Of a DNA stretch of 54,974 nt, positions 28,258-38,800 are shown piece by piece. The stretch comes from Ruminococcus sp. Its GTDB lineage: Bacteria; Bacillota; Clostridia; Oscillospirales; Ruminococcaceae. The stretch's first letter is position 1. The number at the start of each line of letters is the position of its first letter. Below the pieces are notes generated by a model. That model was given only the letters and a program-made list of their open reading frames with translations. It did not search any database and had not been told where the DNA came from. A program made the position numbers and the translations under genes. The stretch spans positions 1 through 54,974 of the forward strand of contig JALCDN010000004.1 of the NCBI GenBank assembly GCA_022641595.1, read 5' to 3'.

Positions 28258-29061
28258 ATGAAGAAAAAAGGCATAAATTTTTATTTACATATATATTTTA
28301 AAATTCTTGCACAGGATATTAAAAGCAAAATGAGTTACCGTGCAGACTTTATAATTTCAACAATAGGAATGATATTCACAAATATAGCAGGATTCGTAAG
28401 TTTCTGGATATTATTCAGAAATTTTCCGTCCATAAACGGCTGGAGCTACTATGAAATGATGTTCCTTTATGGTTTCTCACTGATTTCTATTACACCTGTG
28501 CAATGCCTTTTTGACAACAACTGGAATTTAAGAATGTACGTTTATTCAGGTGATTTTATCAAGTACTGTTTTCGTCCAATAAATTTATTTTTCTATTATC
28601 AATCAGAAATATTCGATATAAAAGGTCTTGGACAGCTTGCGTTCGGACTTGCTACAATGGTATATGCGTGGACTAAAATTGGACTTGCCTGTACACCACT
28701 TATAATTCTTAAAACAATTATTTTTCTGATAACGGCATCTTTGATTATGATAGCTGTAATGAATGCAGCAGCGGCAACGTGCTTTTGGATAACAAATTCG
28801 TTTTTTGTCATGGACCTTGCACTTAAATTCAGAGATTATGCCAAATATCCGATTACTATTTTTAGTCCTGTATTTCGCTTTATATTTACATTTATAATAC
28901 CTGTTGCATTTATAGCATACTATCCGAGCCTTGTAATTCTTCGGCCAGATAATATACCGGTACTTTCGTGGATTTCACCTGCTTTTGGCTGTTTATTCTT
29001 TTGGCTCAGCTACAAACTGTGGATGCACGGTGCAACGAAATACAGTGGAACAGGTTCTTAA
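28258..29061 (+). CDS. ABC-2 type permease
   Basis: Multi-TM protein, RBS tggaggttgag, contiguous with preceding permease. Confidence 0.85.
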   Translation: MKKKGINFYLHIYFKILAQDIKSKMSYRADFIISTIGMIFTNIAGFVSFWILFRNFPSINGWSYYEMMFLYGFSLISITPVQCLFDNNWNLRMYVYSGDFIKYCFRPINLFFYYQSEIFDIKGLGQLAFGLATMVYAWTKIGLACTPLIILKTIIFLITASLIMIAVMNAAAATCFWITNSFFVMDLALKFRDYAKYPITIFSPVFRFIFTFIIPVAFIAYYPSLVILRPDNIPVLSWISPAFGCLFFWLSYKLWMHGATKYSGTGS

Positions 29062-29096
29062 GGCTACACTGCACTAAATTTGTGCAGTGCAGCCTT
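29059..29096 (+). terminator. Hairpin downstream of ABC operon
   Basis: AAGGCTaCACTGCAC taaattt GTGCAGTGcAGCCTT. Confidence 0.6.
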
Positions 29097-29315
29097 AGAA
29101 ATTTCACTTGGCATTCGGCAAAATTATACTCAAAATTCTCACAATGATTTTATGTGGTAACTCTCTAATTAAAATTATACTCAAGGCACAATGCTTACCG
29201 TGCAACTTCAATTGTAATAACCGTATTCAACCAATACTGAAAAATTTGTGCAAAATATTCTAAATAAGGTAAGCAAATCTCTGTGTGTGTTATCAAAACT
29301 GTACAATATATCGCA

Positions 29316-29334
29316 TTCGACAAAATTCGACAAA
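29316..29334. promoter_or_regulatory. Two tandem candidate Spo0A boxes upstream of spo0A
   Basis: TTCGACAAA at 29316-29324 and 29326-29334 (complement TTTGTCGAA). Confidence 0.75.
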
Positions 29335-29409
29335 TAAAATAAAAAAATACCTTGAAATTCTTATTCATAATGTGTTAAAATTATAAATGTAGAAAAGAAG
29401 GAGGCAAAA

Positions 29410-30189
29410 ATGAATAGCAAAATCAAGGTAATGATTGGAGACGATTCAGCTGAATACGGTGTGAACATTGCAAGTAAGCTGAGAGAAGCGGGACTTTATG
29501 CGTACACCAGAAGAAAAGACGGCAATGTGTTACTGGAATCAATAAAAAATGATGTGCCGGATGTCGTTGTAGTAGACCTTACGGTACCAAATATTGATGC
29601 TATAGCTCTTATGCGCAGAATTGAAAGATTAAAGATAAAGAAGCCGGAATTTATAATAACTTCGGCATTTGACAATCCGTTTATTGAGAGACAGGCAATA
29701 GAAAACGGTGCATCATACTTTCTCGTAAAGCCATTTGAAGCTGAAACACTTTGCTCTGTCATAAAAGCAGTTGCAAAAACAGATGCATCAGAAGAATATG
29801 AGGATATGGAAATCATCGTTACAGACATAATTCATCAGATAGGAGTTCCGGCACATATAAAGGGCTACCATTATCTGAGAACAGCAATACTTTCTGCAAT
29901 AGAAGACCAGGCATTGCTCGATAGTGTAACGAAGCTTTTGTATCCTACAGTAGCAAAAACATATGATACAACCTCTTCAAGAGTTGAAAGAGCAATAAGA
30001 CACGCAATAGAGATAGCGTGGGAACGTGGAAATATGGACGTTATCAACTCTTTTTTCGGATACACAATAAACACTTATAAGGGTAAACCAACTAACTCGG
30101 AATTTATTGCACTGATAACAGACAAGCTAAGTCTGAAATATAAGGCAATAACTTCACGCAATCATGTTTCGGCTGCAAAAGCAGTCTGA
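29410..30189 (+). CDS. spo0A: Sporulation transcription factor Spo0A
   Basis: Receiver domain [24 protein letters not shown] and C-terminal domain [16 protein letters not shown] ... [19 protein letters not shown]. Confidence 0.96.
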   Translation: MNSKIKVMIGDDSAEYGVNIASKLREAGLYAYTRRKDGNVLLESIKNDVPDVVVVDLTVPNIDAIALMRRIERLKIKKPEFIITSAFDNPFIERQAIENGASYFLVKPFEAETLCSVIKAVAKTDASEEYEDMEIIVTDIIHQIGVPAHIKGYHYLRTAILSAIEDQALLDSVTKLLYPTVAKTYDTTSSRVERAIRHAIEIAWERGNMDVINSFFGYTINTYKGKPTNSEFIALITDKLSLKYKAITSRNHVSAAKAV

Positions 30190-30205
30190 AACCGTATAAA
30201 AAATT

Positions 30206-30258
30206 AAGGCTGCATAGCATAAGGATTACTATGAATCCAAATGCAATATGCAGCCTTA
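30206..30258. terminator. Bidirectional terminator between convergent spo0A and RluA-family gene
   Basis: AAGGCTGCATA ... TATGCAGCCTT. Confidence 0.65.
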
Positions 30259-30264
30259 AACATT

Positions 30265-31290
30265 TTAAATGAAATCAGAAAAGTACTTTGTAACAAAATC
30301 AGGAAGTGGTGCTTTGAAAGTCATGGAATTGAGATACGAAAGAGGAGAACCTTCCGGAAATGAAAATGAGGTCATATATGCACACAATGCCTGATATCGC
30401 ATACCGTACGACAGATTGATATTGTGAACACCGTATTTTTCATCTCCAAGCAGCGGTGCACCTATATGTGCAAGATGTGCCCTTATTTGGTGAGTTCTTC
30501 CGGTTATGAGATTAACTTTAACAAGTGAAAGCCCATTTTGTGATGTCAGAACCCTATATTGCGTAGTAATTTTTTTGTATCCATCAAGCTCTTTGTCTGA
30601 AATGTAAACTATATTATCTTTATCTGACTTTTTGTGGTATGCCGAAATAACAGCAGATTCCGGAAAAGGCTTTTTTACTGTAATACAAAGATATGACTTT
30701 GATATCAGGCGTTCACGGATAGCCTGATTGATTTCACGCAGAGCCATAGCGTTTTTAGCGGCTATGACAAGACCACTTGTATTTTTGTCAATTCTGTTGC
30801 AAAGTGCCGGTGCAAATGAATTTTCTGATTCTGGCAAATATTTTTTTTCATTTATAAGATAAGAAATAACACGGTTTATAAGCGTATCCTCACTCTTTTC
30901 ATTGTCACAGTGTACTGCAAGTCCGATAGGCTTATTGACAATAAGGATATTTGCATCTTCAAAAATTATTTCCGGACGAGCATATTGCTGATGTATTGGA
31001 ATATGTTTTTGCGGTTTATCCGATGATAGAAACTCGTCCTTTATATACAGCGTAAGTTTGTCATTTTCAGCAAGAATGTATGACGCATCACAACGTTTAC
31101 CGTTGATTTTAATATCCTTTTTTCGTATCAGCCTGTACATCATGCTTTTAGGCAGTTCAGGCAAAGCCTTTGAAATAAATTTATCGAGACGCTGACCGCT
31201 ATCGTTGCTGTTTATACAATATTCTTTCAAATTAATACTCCTTGATGACAACTTGTTATAACAAATTCTATACTCTACAAAGTTGTTCAC
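30265..31290 (-). CDS. RluA-family pseudouridine synthase
   Basis: GQRLDKFISKALP S4 domain; RIDKNTSGLVIAAKN; TGRTHQIRAHLAHIGAPLLGD; exact start uncertain. Confidence 0.92.
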   Translation of the reverse strand: MNNFVEYRICYNKLSSRSINLKEYCINSNDSGQRLDKFISKALPELPKSMMYRLIRKKDIKINGKRCDASYILAENDKLTLYIKDEFLSSDKPQKHIPIHQQYARPEIIFEDANILIVNKPIGLAVHCDNEKSEDTLINRVISYLINEKKYLPESENSFAPALCNRIDKNTSGLVIAAKNAMALREINQAIRERLISKSYLCITVKKPFPESAVISAYHKKSDKDNIVYISDKELDGYKKITTQYRVLTSQNGLSLVKVNLITGRTHQIRAHLAHIGAPLLGDEKYGVHNINLSYGMRYQALCAYMTSFSFPEGSPLSYLNSMTFKAPLPDFVTKYFSDFI

Positions 31291-31471
31291 TATATGTTTT
31301 AAATTAATTATAACATTTCGTTATAATTAAGTCAATTTTCAAGTAGCACAAAAAAATCTTAAAAAACTGTGAATTTTGTATAAAGTTTCAAATATATATT
31401 GATTTTTCTTTTACCATATGTTATAATTCCATTATAGTAAATCTTTACAAGAAAGGAAGATGAATTTAATT

Positions 31472-32494
31472 ATGTTAAAAAACTTTTTATCAGGACTTAT
31501 TGGTGCCGTTATGATGACATCTGTTTGTGCAGGAACTATTATCGCTCCAAAGAGTAACGCCCATGCTTCGGACGATACAGCTGTTCAGACAATTGAAAGT
31601 CCTGTTCTCATCAATCTTAATGCCCTTGCTTCAGAAGACAGCGTATCGCCTTCTGACAAGGCAGCCGTACCTTCTGTAACTGACACTGCTTCTGATTCGG
31701 CTGACAAATCTGCTGCAAATGCTTTTAAAGTGTTTGAAATATATGATGCTTACAATCAGTACATTAATCAACAAACAACAGAAACCACTACTACAACTAC
31801 AACCACAACTACAACTACAACCACAACTACCACTACCACAACTACTACAACTTCTTTACCTGCTACAACAAGAATATCTTGCGGAATCGATGTCTCAAGA
31901 CATCAGGGAAATATTGACTGGACTGCTGTAAAAAATGCCGGTGTCGACTTTTCAATCATCCGTGCAGGATATGGCGACCTCGTTTCTCAGGAAGATGTGA
32001 ATTTCAGAACAAATATGGACGGAGCAAAATCTGTACAAATGCCTTGCGGTGCATACTGGTATAGCTATGCCACAACAATCGAAGATGCTTACCTTGAAGC
32101 AGAAACCTGCTATCAGGTAATTAAAGATTACCAATTTGAATATCCGATTGTTTTCGATATCGAAGACAGTTCGCAAAAATATCTCGGTGCTGCAACTATT
32201 TCCGGAATCATTGAAGCTTTCTGTTCTACCCTCGAAAACAAAGGCTATTATGTAAGCTTATACAGCTATTCAAGCTTCCTTAATACAAACGTATATAAAA
32301 CAACTTTGGAAAGATATGATATCTGGGTTGCACATTATGATGTAAGCAGTCCGGCTTTTGCAGGAAATTACGGTATGTGGCAATATTCGTCAAGCGGTAA
32401 TATTAACGGAATTCCGGAAGACGTTGATCTTGATTATGCTTATAAAGATTATCCGAAAATAATGAAAACGTTTAAATTTAACGGATTTAAATAA
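31472..32494 (+). CDS. Secreted GH25 lysozyme with poly-Thr linker
   Basis: ISCGIDVSRHQGNIDWTAVKNAGVDFSIIRAGYGD; IVFDIED; signal peptide; start 31460 or 31472. Confidence 0.9.
   Translation: MLKNFLSGLIGAVMMTSVCAGTIIAPKSNAHASDDTAVQTIESPVLINLNALASEDSVSPSDKAAVPSVTDTASDSADKSAANAFKVFEIYDAYNQYINQQTTETTTTTTTTTTTTTTTTTTTTTTTSLPATTRISCGIDVSRHQGNIDWTAVKNAGVDFSIIRAGYGDLVSQEDVNFRTNMDGAKSVQMPCGAYWYSYATTIEDAYLEAETCYQVIKDYQFEYPIVFDIEDSSQKYLGAATISGIIEAFCSTLENKGYYVSLYSYSSFLNTNVYKTTLERYDIWVAHYDVSSPAFAGNYGMWQYSSSGNINGIPEDVDLDYAYKDYPKIMKTFKFNGFK
31771..31852 (+). repeat. (ACN)n trinucleotide tract encoding the Thr linker
   Basis: caacaaacaacagaaaccactactacaactacaaccaca... Confidence 0.85.
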
Positions 32495-32498
32495 ATAT

Positions 32499-32533
32499 AA
32501 AATGCATATCACATTTTGTGATATGCATTTTTG
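32499..32533 (+). terminator. Rho-independent terminator after GH25 gene
   Basis: AAAATGCATATCACA ttt TGTGATATGCATTTTT. Confidence 0.85.
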
Positions 32534-32552
32534 TGTGGAATGAGGTATATTT

Positions 32553-35500
32553 ATGGTACATTTTATTATAGGCGGTGCCGGAAGCGGAAAATCTACGGAG
32601 ATAATGAAGAAGATTAACGAATTTTCAGATATCGGAAAAAATCTTTGCATCATAGTGCCTGAACAGTTCTCATATGAGTTTGACAAAAACCTTTACAGAT
32701 ATATAGGCGTTCAAAAGTTCAACCAACTTTTTTCGCTCACATTTACAGCTCTTTCAAGACAACTGTTTCAGATTTACGGCGACGATAACAGAAAAGGTGT
32801 TTATGCCGACGAACTTAAAAAAGCTATAATTATGAACGAAGCTCTGATAAACGTTTCTAAAATGCCCGAAGGCTTGAAATTTTTCGGAAAATATGTCAGC
32901 CGCAACGGCTTTATTACCGATGTTATACGACTTCTCAAAGATATGAAACGCTCAGGAATAACACCTGAAAATCTTTCGGAGAAAACCATTTTTCTTAACG
33001 GACGTCTGAAAGACAAGTCAGATGACATAGGAAAAATTTATTACGAATATGAACGTCTGCTCGGTCAATACAGCTTGAAGGATAACCTCAACGATATATC
33101 AGAAGCCGCAAAAATCGCAAATGCAAACAACTATTTCAAAAACAAAATAATTTTTATCGACGAATTTGAAAATTTCAACGGCGACCAGTATGAAATGTTG
33201 AAAACTATGATAACCAATGCCAAAGATGTCTATATCGCACTGCGTACCGAAAACGCCGATGCTGAAGAGTTTACTCTTTTTGAGACCGTAAACAGAACAT
33301 ATAGGAAAATTATGCGAATTTGCATCGAAAACGGACAAAAAACAGATAAGCTAATTTGCAACGGAACTTACAGATATAAATCAGATGATTTAAAACACCT
33401 CAGCTGCAATATACTAAGAAGCAAAAAATGCGTATCACCGAAAAAATCCGAAAACATCAAAATATTTGAGTCAAAAGACTACTACAGCGAATGCGAATAC
33501 GCTTGTGCAACTATAAAGCATCTTATATATGAAGACAAAGCCCTGCATTACAATGACGTATGTATAATATCAAATAATATTGCTGACTATGCCGGAGTCC
33601 TTGAAGCAACCTTTGCAAGATACGAAATACCATATTTTCTTAGTGTCGAGAAATCAGTTTCACATACTGCTCTTATGGTGTTTGCGGCAGCAACAGTAAA
33701 TATTGCCTCTTCAAGCGGATATCGCACGGAAGAACTTATGCGTTACCTTAAATGCGGTATACTTGACCTTACACTTACAGAAATTTCACTCCTTGAAAAT
33801 TACTGCTATAAATGGGGTATAGACGGAAATAAGTGGAATAGAAAATTTGAGGCTGACGACGAGCTTACCCAAACGGCTGAAGCTGTACGAATAAAAGTAA
33901 TAAAGCCACTCGAAAAGCTGAAAAAAAAATGCTCAGTTTCAAATGCATCAGAAATAACAAAGGCACTTTATGAGCATATTATCGAATGCAAAACTGACAA
34001 AAGAATTTCTCTTTATATATCAGAGTACATAAGCGATTCAAAAGAATACCTTGCATCTGAGCTTAAACGTCTATGGGGCTGTCTTATAGATATTCTTGAC
34101 AGTATTTCTGAGCTATACGGCGATAAGGAAATTACAATGAAACAGTATAAATTGCTGTTCGATACGCTCCTTTCACAAGTGAAATACTCTGTGCCTCCAC
34201 AGACGCTTGACAGCGTAACTGTCGCACCTGCTCAGACTGCAAGACTTAATGCTCCAAAAATAGTTTTCATACTCGGAGCAAACGAAGGAAGCTTTCCTGC
34301 AAGTATAAGCGTTCACGGACTTCTTTCAGAAGAAGACAAAATGATACTCGCAGAAAAAAGCAAAATAGAAATGTCCCGTTCTGCTGCCGAGCTTATTTCT
34401 GACGAGCGACTCGTAGTTTATAAATCACTGTCAATAGCTTCTGACAAGCTCTTTATAAGCTATTCCCTGTCAGACCTCTCAGGTCAACAGAAATATTCTG
34501 CTATCGTCCTTAAATCAATTACCGAACTTTTCGCCGAGGGCGATAAAATGCTAATCAACGAAGCTGATATTACACCGGATTTCTACGCCGTTACACTTAA
34601 ATCCGCATTCTATAATTTTATGCAGAATGACAAGCTGAACACTGCCGAAATCAATTCTATAAAAGCCGTACTGAAAAATGACAAATTTTATAAGGACAAA
34701 ATCGAATATGTATACAATTGCACAAAGCAAAATGAATTAAATCAGCAGATTAAAAACCCGGAACTTATGGAGAAACTTTTGAATTTTTATCCGCTGAAAA
34801 TTTCACAGACAAATTTTCAGGCATACAATGAATGCCCATTCAAATTTTTCTGTAAGGTGTGCCTTAATCTTTTCAAACGTGAAAAAGTGTGCCTTGACAC
34901 CATTTCAGCCGGAAACCTTATGCACAACTGCTTTTATAATCTTGTATCAGGACGCAGCAAAAATGAGTTCCTCGAAATGAGTTATGATGATATAGTATCA
35001 GAAATTCAGAAATCTTCCACTTTGTACCGTCAAAATCTTAGTGCAGAGTATATCACCACACCACGTTTTGAACTGAATTATGACAAGCTTGCAGGCAGGC
35101 TTACAAGAATTGCCGTGCATTTGCAGCAGGAACTTATGGTATCAGATTTTGTCCCGGTAAATTTTGAGTACAGAATTAAAGGTGACGAAGCATTAAAGCT
35201 CCCATTTGCACAAGGAAAACAACTTGAGTTCGGCGGAATAGTTGACAGAGTTGACAGTTGTCAATTAAACGGTAATGAGTATATAAGAATAATTGACTAC
35301 AAAAGCACTAAAAAAAATCTTACTCCTGAACTTATCAATAACGGAATAAATATGCAGATGCTGCTTTATATCTTTGCTATGACCGAGAAAAATGATAAAA
35401 TACCGTCAGGCGTCCTTTATTCACCTCTCAGCATTGATAAAATTAATATTGAGGACACAATCGAAAAATCTGAAAACAAGACACTTATTGATTCAAACCT

Positions 35501-35897
35501 TAAATCAAGAGGTTTCGTCATTGATAACAAAGAAATTCTAAATGCTATGGAACATAATATTAATGGTAAATTCATTCCCGCACGACTTTCCAAAAGCGGC
35601 GAATACGATAAAAATAAAACTTCGTGTATAACTTCAGATGGAATGGAAAAACTTAGAAAAATTTCATATGACAAGCTCTCCGATATGGCAGAAGCAGTCT
35701 ACAGCGGACAATTCAGTGCATCACCATTTGTCGGAAAAGGCGACGATGCGTGTAAATACTGCGATTACATAAACGTGTGCGGCAACAACAACAGACTTGC
35801 TTATATGCCACGAAACAATACGGATACCTCCCAAATCGAGGAAATCTTAGGCAAAAACAATAACGAAACGGAGACTGATGAAAATGGCTTGGACTAA
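32553..35897 (+). CDS. addB: ATP-dependent helicase/deoxyribonuclease subunit B
   Basis: MVHFIIGGAGSGKSTEIMKKI; PEQFSYEFDKNLYR; IIDYKSTKK nuclease motif; C-terminal CKYCDYINVC. Confidence 0.95.
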   Translation: MVHFIIGGAGSGKSTEIMKKINEFSDIGKNLCIIVPEQFSYEFDKNLYRYIGVQKFNQLFSLTFTALSRQLFQIYGDDNRKGVYADELKKAIIMNEALINVSKMPEGLKFFGKYVSRNGFITDVIRLLKDMKRSGITPENLSEKTIFLNGRLKDKSDDIGKIYYEYERLLGQYSLKDNLNDISEAAKIANANNYFKNKIIFIDEFENFNGDQYEMLKTMITNAKDVYIALRTENADAEEFTLFETVNRTYRKIMRICIENGQKTDKLICNGTYRYKSDDLKHLSCNILRSKKCVSPKKSENIKIFESKDYYSECEYACATIKHLIYEDKALHYNDVCIISNNIADYAGVLEATFARYEIPYFLSVEKSVSHTALMVFAAATVNIASSSGYRTEELMRYLKCGILDLTLTEISLLENYCYKWGIDGNKWNRKFEADDELTQTAEAVRIKVIKPLEKLKKKCSVSNASEITKALYEHIIECKTDKRISLYISEYISDSKEYLASELKRLWGCLIDILDSISELYGDKEITMKQYKLLFDTLLSQVKYSVPPQTLDSVTVAPAQTARLNAPKIVFILGANEGSFPASISVHGLLSEEDKMILAEKSKIEMSRSAAELISDERLVVYKSLSIASDKLFISYSLSDLSGQQKYSAIVLKSITELFAEGDKMLINEADITPDFYAVTLKSAFYNFMQNDKLNTAEINSIKAVLKNDKFYKDKIEYVYNCTKQNELNQQIKNPELMEKLLNFYPLKISQTNFQAYNECPFKFFCKVCLNLFKREKVCLDTISAGNLMHNCFYNLVSGRSKNEFLEMSYDDIVSEIQKSSTLYRQNLSAEYITTPRFELNYDKLAGRLTRIAVHLQQELMVSDFVPVNFEYRIKGDEALKLPFAQGKQLEFGGIVDRVDSCQLNGNEYIRIIDYKSTKKNLTPELINNGINMQMLLYIFAMTEKNDKIPSGVLYSPLSIDKINIEDTIEKSENKTLIDSNLKSRGFVIDNKEILNAMEHNINGKFIPARLSKSGEYDKNKTSCITSDGMEKLRKISYDKLSDMAEAVYSGQFSASPFVGKGDDACKYCDYINVCGNNNRLAYMPRNNTDTSQIEEILGKNNNETETDENGLD

Positions 35898-38800
35898 ACA
35901 GCAGCAGCAGGCAATATCAGCAAGAAGCTGTTCCCTTATAGTTTCGGCTGCCGCAGGAAGTGGTAAAACAGCCGTACTTGTCGAACGTCTCGCAGGCATA
36001 CTTGTTGATAAGGAAAACCCCGTAAGAGCAGACAGAATGATTGCCGCAACATTTACTAATGACGCTGCCTCTGAGCTGAAACAGAGACTTAACGAAAAAC
36101 TTTTGTATATTATAAGTAGTGAACCCGAAAACACTTACGCTATAAAACAGTACACACTGCTGCAAAATGCAAAAATATCAACGATAAATTCTTTCTGCTT
36201 TGAGCTTTTAAGAGATAATATAGGAAATCAGGGCATAGGTGCTGATTTTACCGTGCTTGACGATACCGAAAACAATATCATCAAAGCCGAATGTGCAGAT
36301 GAGATAAAAAGCAAATGGTGCCTTGAAAGAAAAAATGATATGGAACTGCTTTACGACAGATTCTGTATCAAAGACGATTCTCCGATAACTGCACTCATTC
36401 TCGAATTCGATAAGTTTCTGTCATCAACAGCTTTTCGCAGCAAATGGCTTGAAGATACTAAAGCAGAATTTGATAAGCCATATAACGAAACCGTTTATTT
36501 TAAAACAATGATGGACGACATAATAAAAGAACTCAAAAAATCAATAAAGCTTGCTGAAAATAACATTGATATGACAGACGATATTTTCGATATTTCTTCC
36601 GATGAAAAAATTGCAAAAGTTGCCGAAAGCTCAAGAGCTCAGTCTGAAGACGATTATACAAGAGTAAGTGTGGCATTAAAAGCATTACTTGAAAACACTG
36701 GAATTACAGAAGAAATACAAACTTACTGCAATGGCTTCGGAAGACTTATCTCTGTCAGCAAAAAACTTGAGTACGACACTAAACTAAGAGAAAAATTAAA
36801 GGCAAACCGTGACTTTATAAAAAATTCAGTAAAAAACACTTTCTCAAGATTAAATTCAATAGAAGAAGATATCACCATCAACAAGGAGCTTTTCGGTATC
36901 CTCAAGGATATGGTCGAGGAGTACTTCGATTTGCTTTGGAGCAGAAAAACAGATAAAAATGCTATCAGCTTCGATGACGGCGAAAGGCTTGTACTCGAAA
37001 TGCTCGCCGATACAGACGAAAACGGAAATACGATTCCTTCGGAAATTGCAAGAAAAATATCAGAATATTACGATATCATAATGATTGACGAGTATCAGGA
37101 CTCCAATGATAAACAGGATATGATTTTCAAGCTGATTTCAAAGGACTGTAAAGTCGGCAATAACGGTTTCGTTCAGTATGGAAAAAACGCATTCCTTGTT
37201 GGCGACGTAAAGCAGTGCATTTATAAATTCAGACTCGCTAATCCTGAAAACTTCATAAACACTTTGAAAAGCTCTGAAGAATACTCGGCAGAAAATACAA
37301 AAGAAAATTCATATCTGAAACTTAATAAAAATTTCAGAAGCTCTGAATCCGTCATAAATTCAGTAAACTTTATTTTCAGAGAAATTATGTCGGAATCGTG
37401 TGGTGACGTTGATTACGATTCTCAAGAGGAACTCAATTACGGTGCTGAAATTTTCAACGGTGCTGTCAATAAGGAAAAATGTACAACACAGGTAACTCTT
37501 ATTAATACAAATAATGATGACGATGCAGATGACATAGATGATGAACAAACCGATGAAACAAAGCCTTTGCCAACTGATAACCCGGAAGCCGATTTTACGG
37601 CATCTCAGATACGACGTATGCTCGATGAAGAAGAACCGGTGGTTCTTAAAAACGGTAAAATTCGTCCGTGTCAGCCGTGCGACTTCTGTATCCTCGTGCG
37701 TAAAAATGCATATGCAAGACTATATGTTGAAAAGCTCGGGAAACTTGGTATAAACGCAAAGGGCGAAGAAGAAAAGGGATATCTTAATTCCCGTGAGATA
37801 GCCGTTTTACTTGACCTGCTAAGAATTATAGATAATCCTATGCTCGACATACCAATGGCATCAGTCATGATGTCACCTATGTTTCTGTTTTCTGCCGAAG
37901 ATATGGCACAACTTAAAGTACTCGATAAAAAACAGAATCTCTATATTATTATGGAAAATGCTCTTTCTCATTGCTCAGGCTATGAAATTAACAGCCGGCT
38001 TGAAGAAAAATGCCGTGACTTTCTAAACGTTTTGAAAAATTTCAGATTGCAGGCAGTTACTTTGTCTGTAAATGACCTGATAGAAAGAATATACGATACT
38101 ACAGACTTTCTGACAGTAATGCAGCTCTTTACAGATGGCGAGAAAAAACGTGCAAACCTCAGAGCATTAATAAATTATGCACATACTTTTGATTCAAACA
38201 GCTCGGTGTCCGCAAGCGGAGGTCTCTCAGGCTTTGTAAGACATATAGATTACCTTATCGAATCAGGCGAAGACTTCAGACAAGGCAAAATAAGCTCGGC
38301 ATCAGATAATTATGTATCAATCAAAACTATCCATAAATCAAAAGGTCTCGAATTTCCATTTGTATTTATTGCCGAAACAAACGGAAAATTCAGATTCGAT
38401 TTTCCTCCTCTTTTATGCGGCGTCAATAACAGAATAGGCTTTATAGTGAATTACCCCGAATACGCAAGACGTTACAGAAGTATACTATACTCACAGCTTA
38501 TGACAAAAAATAAGTCGGATATCATAAGCGAGGAAGTAAGACTCCTCTACGTTGCCCTTACAAGAGCAAGACAAAAACTATTTATCAATCTTAAATGCAA
38601 TAACAAAAATAATGCTCTGTACAAAAAGCTCGACATTTATTCGGACGAGATTGCCGCAAAAAATGGCGATATCCACGAAATTGCACAGCAATCATTACAT
38701 TTAAGCGATTTTTTATGGCTGAGTCTTATGCGACACCAAAAGTTTACCGATGCCGCAAAGCTTATAGGCTACGAAATTCCTGTTGATTTGCCCTACAGAA

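Noticed and set aside
26427-29061. ABC exporter considered as an antibiotic or bacteriocin immunity cassette
   Set aside because: No precursor peptide or biosynthetic gene nearby; only generic ABC-2 exporter supported
31771-31852. Possible CRISPR or tandem repeat array
   Set aside because: Simple ACN codon repeat encoding a Thr linker; no spacers or cas genes anywhere in the window
32390-36165. Several minus-strand ORFs of 60-98 aa over GH25/addB/addA
   Set aside because: Antisense to strong CDS, no RBS or domain features
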